A model generated the notes under the pieces. It had not been told where the DNA came from. It saw nothing but the letters and a program-made list of their open reading frames with translations, and made no database searches. The position numbers and the translations under genes are program-made. From WOZL01 sp041678645 (GTDB lineage: Bacteria > Patescibacteriota > Dojkabacteria > SC72): a stretch of 5,686 nucleotides of DNA. Numbering within the stretch: position 1 is the first letter of the stretch; each line of letters starts with the position of its first letter. The stretch lies in assembly GCA_041678645.1 (NCBI GenBank), contig JBAYNT010000040.1:1-5686 (forward strand), given 5' to 3'. Shown one piece after another: positions 1 to 5,001 of the stretch.

Positions 1-1102
1 CCTCCTGTATATATGAATCATGTACTTGCCAGAACTTTGTTTCACCTAAATATTGTTTTACTGTACTATCTTTAGAAATTAAGGAAGCATATTCGGTTAA
101 TGTAAGGTCAGGTATACCCTTGCTCTCATTGTAGCTTTCTTGCTCCACCCAGACATAGCCCACAACAGATATCTTGTCCTCTTTGTTAGCATCGACTTCG
201 AATGTAGCTATAATGTTACCCTCATTATCCCTACTTATCTTTGTAGGGGTAGGAGAGATATTCTCTATCTTTACCCTTTGTTTGTTCTCGTCAAAATGTC
301 TAGGCAGGGAGAGCTCAAATATGTTTTTTGATAAATTGCCAAGCAAACTTGAGTATTTTTCTGGTAAGAAACTGTCAGTTTTTGGAGTAATATACTCTAT
401 CTCGAATCGGTATATTAGCGATGTGCCAAATTCTAAATATGGATTTTGTTTAATCCTTGACTCCGCAGGGAAAATATATCTGTCGAAGTCGTCTTCCTCT
501 TCCTTACTGTACGTAGTAGGCCAGATTTTAGCTAAAGGGGCGACATCTTTACCTACTAGAACGCTTAAATTATACTCAATCTCTGTTGCCGTATTTGATT
601 TTTCATCAACTATTTCGAATTGAGTGTCTTCTGGAAGCGAAGGTGCCTGTATTACGACATTTTGATTAACAACTTGTACATAGTCATGTGTTTTGTATGT
701 GAGATATATTTTGTATGGGGAGGCCTTTGTCGTCTGTTTATAGTTGGGAACGACTACGTTGATCCCTTCCTCGCTTTCTTCGATAGAGAATTTCAATTTA
801 TTACCATTTAAGTCGGTAACATTTATAGACTCTTTTTTGAATTCTCTTTCCCCTGCTATTTGGCCTTCTGTTTTAAAAGAAAGATCTCCGATGGGGAAGG
901 TTTTGCTACTATCGGCTGGGAAGTAATACTGACCATTAATTACCTGCCGAATATACTCTATTCGTACTGTTGCAAAATCATTTTTCCTTTCGTATTTAAT
1001 TTCGATGTTGCTCTCAATATGGAAGTCAGGTCCAGCTGCTACTACTAGAGTAGGGGTAAAAACAGATAACAAGACTAAGATTGTCAGCAAGAATTTTTTC
1101 AT
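1..1102 (-). CDS. Secreted protein, probable transglutaminase-like family, N-terminal part (3' end outside window)
   Basis: Reading the minus strand from the ATG at 1102-1100 gives 367 open codons that run off the left edge, so the C-terminus is missing. Residues 1-23 (MKKFLLTILVLLSVFTPTLV, then VAA) form a clear Sec signal peptide: two lysines, a hydrophobic core and a small-residue cleavage site near A22/A23. The mature part is rich in alternating hydrophobic and polar residues, as in beta-sandwich domains, for example YKIYLTYKTHDYVQVV. The last visible residues (YLGETKFWQVHDSYIQ) resemble the stretch just ahead of the catalytic domain in bacterial transglutaminase-like proteins, which often reads 'yL....yW.v.d..I'. 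That family assignment is from memory of the pattern; the Cys-His-Asp triad would lie outside the window. The protein should act at or beyond the cytoplasmic membrane, perhaps on cell-wall or surface proteins. It is divergent from ychF. It could instead be another beta-rich surface protein. Confidence 0.85.
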   Translation of the reverse strand, partial: MKKFLLTILVLLSVFTPTLVVAAGPDFHIESNIEIKYERKNDFATVRIEYIRQVINGQYYFPADSSKTFPIGDLSFKTEGQIAGEREFKKESINVTDLNGNKLKFSIEESEEGINVVVPNYKQTTKASPYKIYLTYKTHDYVQVVNQNVVIQAPSLPEDTQFEIVDEKSNTATEIEYNLSVLVGKDVAPLAKIWPTTYSKEEEDDFDRYIFPAESRIKQNPYLEFGTSLIYRFEIEYITPKTDSFLPEKYSSLLGNLSKNIFELSLPRHFDENKQRVKIENISPTPTKISRDNEGNIIATFEVDANKEDKISVVGYVWVEQESYNESKGIPDLTLTEYASLISKDSTVKQYLGETKFWQVHDSYIQE

Positions 1103-1108
1103 AGTTAA

Positions 1109-1117
1109 ATAATAACA
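1109..1117 (-). promoter_or_regulatory. Extended -10 promoter of the minus-strand secreted-protein gene
   Basis: On the minus strand the sequence TG-T-TATTAT is an extended -10 element with 5/6 match to TATAAT. Only six bases (TTAACT) separate it from the ATG at 1102, so transcription should start at or beside the initiator A, giving a leaderless message. No good -35 box is seen at 16-18 bp, which an extended -10 can tolerate. A competing perfect TATAAT lies on the same strand at 1153-1148 and would give a leader of about 40 nt. Confidence 0.5.
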
Positions 1118-1129
1118 TGTTTATAAACA
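1118..1129. promoter_or_regulatory. 12-bp perfect palindrome in the divergent spacer (possible operator)
   Basis: TGTTTATAAACA is a perfect inverted repeat lying between the two divergent promoters. It directly abuts the extended -10 of the minus-strand gene (they meet at 1117/1118). The position would suit a repressor or other dimeric regulator acting on one or both genes. AT-rich spacers can contain such palindromes by chance, and no regulator gene is visible nearby. Confidence 0.25.
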
Positions 1130-1143
1130 ACCTGTGAGCTTTG

Positions 1144-1152
1144 TGATATTAT
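1144..1152 (+). promoter_or_regulatory. Extended -10 promoter of ychF
   Basis: The plus strand has TG-A-TATTAT, an extended -10 element with 5/6 match to TATAAT. Seven bases separate it from the ychF ATG at 1160, so the expected transcript start falls on or next to the start codon. No convincing -35 hexamer is seen. It overlaps a minus-strand TATAAT at 1148-1153, so polymerases on the two strands could interfere. Confidence 0.5.
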
Positions 1153-1159
1153 AGGCATT

Positions 1160-2257
1160 ATGATAACAAAATCACATACACTCTCGGTTGGGATTGTGGG
1201 TCTTCCGAATTCAGGGAAATCTACGATATTTAACTCTTTAACTAAGAAAAGTGTTCCCGCGGGGAATTTCCCTTTCTGTACAATAGATAAAAATGTTGGG
1301 GTTATAGAAATCCCTGATAAAAGGCTCGATAGGTTAAGTGAATTCTTTAAAACAGAGAAGAGAGTTCCTTCTGCAATGACCTTTGTTGATATAGCGGGTC
1401 TGGTTAAAGGGGCTTCTAAAGGAGAGGGATTAGGTAATCAATTCCTTTCTCACATTAGAGAGGTAGATGTAGTTATGTATGTATTAAGGGCCTTCCCAAG
1501 TCAACAGATTGTGCATGTATATGACAGAGTTGATCCAGTAGAAGATTTTGAGATAGTTCAAGATGAGTTGATCTTTAAAGATATAGAGAGTATTGAGAAG
1601 AGATTTCTTGCTGTTGAAAAACTTGCTAGGATAGGCAAAAAAGAGGCTCAGGAGGAGAAATCTGTTTTGGAGGAGGTATTGAAATCTCTAAATCAAGGTA
1701 TTCCAGTTATAGATATTGCTCTGAAGGAAGAGGAGAAGAGGTTAATATCTCATCTTTCTCTTCTAACTTCAAAACCACGCATGTTTATACTTAATAGTAA
1801 GGAAGGAGTAGCTGAGGAGGATTTAAACAAATGGGAGAAAGCATTAAAAGAACAGATAGGAGGGAATAGCGAATATATAGTTAAGGTTGATGTAAAGCTA
1901 ATAGGGGAAGAAGAGGAAATCAAGGAGTATGAACAGTTGCTAGGATATAAACCAAATATGGTTGAAGACGTAATTAAAAAGGCATATGAGAGGCTTAATC
2001 TTATCACCTTCTATACGGGTTCCCAGAAAGAGTGTAACTCATGGAGTATCCAATCAGGAGCTAATGTAAAAGAAGCTGCAGGTGTTATACATACAGATTT
2101 AGAGCAGGGCTTTATTACAGCAGATGTAGTTAATGTAGAGGAGATGATAGAGGCTAATGGGTGGGTATCTGCCAAGGAGAAGGGGATAGTAAAAAATCAT
2201 GGTAAGGATTATACTGTACAAGATGGTGATTATATTGTAATTCTAGCTAATAAATAG
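1160..2257 (+). CDS. ychF: Ribosome-associated P-loop ATPase/GTPase YchF (OBG family)
   Basis: The protein is 365 aa, the normal length for YchF (OLA1 in eukaryotes). This OBG-family NTPase binds ribosomes, prefers ATP over GTP and is linked to stress responses and translation. Visible motifs are the P-loop GLPNSGKST at residues 14-22, the G3 motif DIAGL at 77-81, the YchF signature GEGLGNQFLSHIREVD at 88-103 and the modified G4 motif NSKE at 212-215. NxxE in place of NKxD is the family's reason for relaxed nucleotide choice. L81 occupies the site of the catalytic Gln of Ras-like enzymes, as in hydrophobic-substituted GTPases. A coiled-coil helical insert lies between the motifs (about 130-200), and the TGS-type C-terminal domain runs from about 281 to 365, with AAGVIHTD and a final VQDGDYIV. 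The ATG at 1160 leaves a few residues before the first strand. The gene stands alone, without the pth neighbour often found in Proteobacteria. Confidence 0.97.
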   Translation: MITKSHTLSVGIVGLPNSGKSTIFNSLTKKSVPAGNFPFCTIDKNVGVIEIPDKRLDRLSEFFKTEKRVPSAMTFVDIAGLVKGASKGEGLGNQFLSHIREVDVVMYVLRAFPSQQIVHVYDRVDPVEDFEIVQDELIFKDIESIEKRFLAVEKLARIGKKEAQEEKSVLEEVLKSLNQGIPVIDIALKEEEKRLISHLSLLTSKPRMFILNSKEGVAEEDLNKWEKALKEQIGGNSEYIVKVDVKLIGEEEEIKEYEQLLGYKPNMVEDVIKKAYERLNLITFYTGSQKECNSWSIQSGANVKEAAGVIHTDLEQGFITADVVNVEEMIEANGWVSAKEKGIVKNHGKDYTVQDGDYIVILANK

Positions 2258-2309
2258 TTCCTTGTCGTTGAACTTTCTCTTACTTTCTGTTAAAATCCAC
2301 TCGCTTAAA

Positions 2310-2315
2310 TATAAT
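2310..2315 (+). promoter_or_regulatory. -10 box of the rpsF-ssb-rpsR operon
   Basis: A perfect TATAAT lies 20 bases before the rpsF ATG at 2336, predicting a leader of about 13 nt. The -35 region is weak (CTGTTA at 2287-2292, spacer 17). An alternative extended -10, TG-C-TATATT at 2323-2331, would start transcription almost on the ATG, like the two divergent promoters upstream. Which one is used cannot be told from sequence. Neither leaves room for the S6:S18 leader motif known from other bacteria. Confidence 0.5.
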
Positions 2316-2335
2316 TTAAAATTGCTATATTGCCA

Positions 2336-2695
2336 ATGACGAAGAAAGCCAAAGAAGAAAACAAGAGAGTCTATGAGTTGATAATTGCACTAAAACCATT
2401 GTTGCCCGATGAGGTCAGAAAGGAGATCCATAAGGAATTTGTCGATCTTGTAGAATCGAATGATGGAGAGGTCTTGGATGTTGATGTTTGGGGGAAAAGA
2501 TATTTATCTTATGAGATAAAAGGTCAAAACGAGGCCTATTATATTCTCTATAACTATCAGTTAGCACCTAAACATATAGCTGAAGTTAGAAGACAGTTGC
2601 AACTTAAAGATGAGATATTAAGGCAGATGATAATCGAGGTTGATTATCCAGAGGAAATAGGTACCAGAATCAAAAAGAAAGTAATTAACATTTAG
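2336..2695 (+). CDS. rpsF: Small ribosomal subunit protein bS6
   Basis: This is a 119-aa bS6, a ferredoxin-like alpha/beta protein of the 30S platform that heterodimerises with bS18 beside 16S rRNA helices 22-23. Family hallmarks are YELIIALKP at residues 13-21, DVDVWGKRYLSYEI at 48-61, YYILYNYQL in the third strand and the helix ending LRQMII. A TTG two codons upstream (2330) is in frame. The ATG at 2336 is preferred because the TTG lies inside a possible promoter element and adds only two residues. The lysine-rich start (MTKKAKEENKR) is slightly longer than in E. coli S6. No Shine-Dalgarno sequence precedes it. It is the first gene of an operon with ssb and rpsR. Confidence 0.96.
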   Translation: MTKKAKEENKRVYELIIALKPLLPDEVRKEIHKEFVDLVESNDGEVLDVDVWGKRYLSYEIKGQNEAYYILYNYQLAPKHIAEVRRQLQLKDEILRQMIIEVDYPEEIGTRIKKKVINI

Positions 2696-2748
2696 TTCAT
2701 TTCTGTGTATTAAGATAGAAACATAGTTAAATTAAATAAATAAAACAT

Positions 2749-3216
2749 ATGGCTGCAAGATCTTTAAATAAAGTAATGTTGATAGGGAATCTCACAAGAG
2801 ACCCAGAGATGAAGAGCACACCTTCCGGAGCAAATGTTACTACTTTTGGTATGGCTACCAACAAGTCATGGAAGGATGAGAGTGGTGAGTTAAAAGAGCT
2901 GGCGGAATTTCATAATATTGTTGCTTGGAATAAGCTCGCAGAGATTTGCCAACAGCTACTTGCTAAGGGGATGAAGATATATGTTGAAGGGTCTTTAAAT
3001 ACTAGAAGCTGGGAAGGAGATGATGGCCAGAAGAGATATAGAACAGAGGTTAGGATAACGGATATGATCCTTTTGGATAGTAAGGGTAGACAGGGAGCCG
3101 GTTTAGACGAGGAAGAGAAATCACCTGAGGGCCCTGAACAGGAGGAAGAGCCTGCGGTAGAGGAGGAAGAGGCTTCAGAAGATGTTGATCCTTTAGAGGA
3201 AGATTTGCCATTTTAA
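2749..3216 (+). CDS. ssb: Single-stranded DNA-binding protein
   Basis: This 155-aa SSB coats single-stranded DNA during replication, recombination and repair. The OB fold covers residues 6 to about 109, beginning LNKVMLIGNLTRDPEM. Aromatic residues suited to base stacking include W41, F54, W60 and W87, and the RYRTEVRITDMILLDS strand closes the fold. The C-terminal tail from about 115 is almost wholly acidic (glutamate runs) and ends DLPF, matching the D-hydrophobic-PF tip that recruits partner proteins. The tail is encoded by repetitive GAGGAA-type purine triplets. The gene lies 53 bp after rpsF and 20 bp before rpsR, the conserved bacterial order. The ATG at 2749 is preceded by a purely A/T-rich stretch with no Shine-Dalgarno motif; a separate weak promoter in the 53-bp gap cannot be excluded. 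Confidence 0.97.
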   Translation: MAARSLNKVMLIGNLTRDPEMKSTPSGANVTTFGMATNKSWKDESGELKELAEFHNIVAWNKLAEICQQLLAKGMKIYVEGSLNTRSWEGDDGQKRYRTEVRITDMILLDSKGRQGAGLDEEEKSPEGPEQEEEPAVEEEEASEDVDPLEEDLPF

Positions 3217-3236
3217 ATTTTTAATATTGCTAATTA

Positions 3237-3548
3237 ATGGGAGAAGAAGAGAAAAAAGTAGAAAGTACAACTGTAAATGTCTCAACAGATAGTTCATCTG
3301 ATGATGATTCACATAAAAGAAGAAGGAGAAAGAGGGCAGTTCAGAATCTAAAATGTCCACTTTGTGAGTCTGGTGTAAAGCATATTTCATACAAGGACAT
3401 CTTTCAGTTGAAGAAATTTACTTCCGTTAGAGGTAAAATTATTTCTAGCGAGAAATCAGGACTTTGTCACAGACATCAGAAGCAGTTAAGGAAAGCTATT
3501 AAAAGGGCAAGATATATGGCATTACTCCCATATAGCGCAGAGGAATAA
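3237..3548 (+). CDS. rpsR: Small ribosomal subunit protein bS18 (zinc-type, extended N-terminus)
   Basis: This 103-aa bS18 is the partner of bS6 on the 30S platform. The conserved core starts at about residue 38. It includes YKDIFQLKKF at 52-61, GKIISS at 66-71, and the signature HRHQKQLRKAIKRARYMALLPY at 78-99 (given here in outline). C40 and C43 (CPLC), C77 and nearby H80 could bind zinc; such cysteine sets occur in some bS18 proteins and are absent in others. The first 33 residues are unusual: an acidic start, then a Ser/Thr/Asp-rich linker (DSSSDDD), then a basic block HKRRRRKR, and this N-terminus is longer than usual. The ATG at 3237 has no Shine-Dalgarno motif. The next ATG in frame is well inside the core, so the extension is probably real. 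It is the last gene of the operon, directly before the terminator. Confidence 0.96.
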   Translation: MGEEEKKVESTTVNVSTDSSSDDDSHKRRRRKRAVQNLKCPLCESGVKHISYKDIFQLKKFTSVRGKIISSEKSGLCHRHQKQLRKAIKRARYMALLPYSAEE

Positions 3549-3572
3549 TATTCGTCATATTTTGAGATTAGC

Positions 3573-3599
3573 AAGGGGAGACTAAAACTCCCCTTTTTT
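3573..3599 (+). terminator. Rho-independent terminator of the rpsF-ssb-rpsR operon
   Basis: AAGGGGAG (3573-3580) pairs perfectly with CTCCCCTT (3588-3595) around a 7-base loop. The T-run spans 3594-3599. This is the most GC-rich hairpin in the window and sits 24 bases after the rpsR stop codon. It indicates that rplI (bL9), often the next gene in this operon, is not part of the transcript here. Confidence 0.9.
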
Positions 3600-3630
3600 G
3601 TTGAAAAGTAAGAGATATTTAAGTAAACTG

Positions 3631-5001
3631 ATGTATATGAATAAACTGCCTTTACTGCATAAAAATGCGTATTTAACTATAGTGGTTAAAGATAACGCCA
3701 TTTGGTCTCATTTAGCGTATGTTGATTACAACAGTGAAGTGCAATATATCCTGTCAGATTATACAGACATCTCCCACTTACGGAGGAGGTTAGATGACCC
3801 CATTTTCTTTCAGGGTTTTTGGAACGAATATTTCACACTCCTTCAAAAAACCTTTGGTTGGGAATTTATGGAGACATTGGATAAAAATCTTAATAGGGTT
3901 ATGGAGTTCAAAGATGAAAATTATGGATTGTCTGGGATCAAGGTCTTAGTAGATGATAATCAGGATTTCCTAGTAAACATTTTTCACTCTATAACTCAAT
4001 ATTCTCACGATATAGCTGTCCGAGTCATGGATAAGCCTCATATGAGAAAAATGATAGGTAAGTTTGCTGAGAAATTGGGATATAGGAACTTATTATACAT
4101 AGATTTAGATATTGATTCATTTCAAATATATAGGGTAGATAGGGAGAATAAGAACAAAAGGGATAACAAACTGCCTATACAGTACAAGTATGAAGAAATC
4201 TCTCAACAGTGGAGTAGTGAGATTGCTGTTATTGACTCTATAAAAAATAAGAAGCTGAGAGCTTTTTTAGCAGCAGATATAGATAGTCAGCAATTACAAA
4301 ACAGTTGGGCAAACTTAATATTGCATCCTGTAGATGTGCTTTTAGATCAAAACCTTTTGGATATCTTAAGGAGCTTTACTACCGTCCAATTACTCTCTCT
4401 TTTTACTGATAACAGATCTAAACTTACAGAAATGGGTGAGGGAAATACCCTTATAATACTGGGCGGTAAAATCCCTAGATTACTTGGCAAGAAAATGACA
4501 CTGCTTACAGTAATAGATGGATTGGAACTATATGGGCACTTCGATGTGGCTTGGGACAATGATTGTAAGGTATTAGCATATGCAATAAGCACATCTGAGG
4601 GTATAGGCTCCTCAGATATTGTTATTGGCAAAAATGATGTCCTATCGGGTATTACGAAGGTCCTAATACCTGAACTTAAATCTAAAAGAGCTGTGAATAA
4701 GGTTATTTTTTCAGGTTCCATCGACTCTCAAGATTTTAATCGAGAAAAGATACTCTTATTGGGAGACACCTTTGAGATGGTTGATATTGATAATAAGATT
4801 AACAAGGTGATTTTTGAGGGAAAATTTGAGGAGAATGTATATATTCCATCTCTTGAAAACAAAAAAGTTGAGTTTATATCCTCGCCTATGGGAACAAAAT
4901 ATGACAATCTGTTGATTGACTCAAGATTACGTCCAATTATCTATGGTACAGATAGCTATAAAAATAAATTAAAGATAAATAAGTGGTTAAATGCTAATTA
5001 A
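3631..5001 (+). CDS. Uncharacterised protein, possible divergent actin-like (ASKHA) ATPase
   Basis: The protein is 456 aa from the ATG at 3631. A second ATG at 3637 is equally possible. TTG codons at 3598 and 3601 are in frame but lie in the T-run of the terminator, so they are unlikely starts. No signal peptide or membrane span is seen, so it is probably cytosolic. Two parts recall actin-fold ATPases such as PilM, FtsA or the glutamate mutase accessory protein MutL. One is LLYIDLDIDSFQIYRV (residues 153-168), like a phosphate-binding hairpin; it follows a helix, MRKMIGKFAEKLGYRN, placed as in PilM/FtsA. The other is NTLIILGGKIPRLL (272-285), like the adenosine-site Gly-Gly turn, followed by a VIDGLELYGHFDVAWD segment (294-309) reminiscent of MutL. 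The usual DxG phosphate motif is not intact (DLD), so nucleotide binding is uncertain. The gene overlaps the next by 11 nt, implying coupled translation and a shared task. The resemblance is from reading alone and may be wrong. Confidence 0.85.
   Translation: MYMNKLPLLHKNAYLTIVVKDNAIWSHLAYVDYNSEVQYILSDYTDISHLRRRLDDPIFFQGFWNEYFTLLQKTFGWEFMETLDKNLNRVMEFKDENYGLSGIKVLVDDNQDFLVNIFHSITQYSHDIAVRVMDKPHMRKMIGKFAEKLGYRNLLYIDLDIDSFQIYRVDRENKNKRDNKLPIQYKYEEISQQWSSEIAVIDSIKNKKLRAFLAADIDSQQLQNSWANLILHPVDVLLDQNLLDILRSFTTVQLLSLFTDNRSKLTEMGEGNTLIILGGKIPRLLGKKMTLLTVIDGLELYGHFDVAWDNDCKVLAYAISTSEGIGSSDIVIGKNDVLSGITKVLIPELKSKRAVNKVIFSGSIDSQDFNREKILLLGDTFEMVDIDNKINKVIFEGKFEENVYIPSLENKKVEFISSPMGTKYDNLLIDSRLRPIIYGTDSYKNKLKINKWLNAN

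Noticed and set aside
140..1048. Several short plus-strand open frames of 60-149 codons.
   Set aside because: They all lie opposite the single 367-codon minus-strand frame, which has a signal peptide and coherent protein sequence; the plus-strand products have no recognisable features.
1121..1129. DnaA-box-like TTATAAACA, present on both strands of the palindrome.
   Set aside because: It differs from TTATCCACA at two core positions and there is no box cluster or neighbouring dnaA/dnaN.
1750..2007. Minus-strand open frame within ychF.
   Set aside because: It is a Ser-rich shadow of the YchF coding sequence, which is conserved throughout.
2256..2274. Possible terminator after ychF: AGTTC pairing with GAACT, followed by T-rich sequence.
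   Set aside because: The stem is only five base pairs with a 9-base loop, and the tail is interrupted by many C and A residues; too weak to call.
1100..2732. Shared 11-mer CATAGTTAAAT at 1100-1110 and 2722-2732.
   Set aside because: Its positions relative to gene starts and strand differ, and such AT-rich matches are expected by chance.
3106..3200. Purine-rich GAGGAA repeats as a possible microsatellite or regulatory repeat.
   Set aside because: They encode the acidic linker expected in SSB and are explained by glutamate codon use.
3193..3390. Minus-strand frame across the ssb-rpsR junction.
   Set aside because: Its Leu/Phe-rich product is the antisense of the purine-rich coding of the SSB tail and bS18 N-terminus.
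4347..4721. Minus-strand 124-codon frame inside the 456-aa gene.
   Set aside because: It is antisense to a long continuous plus-strand frame, and its translation shows no domain.
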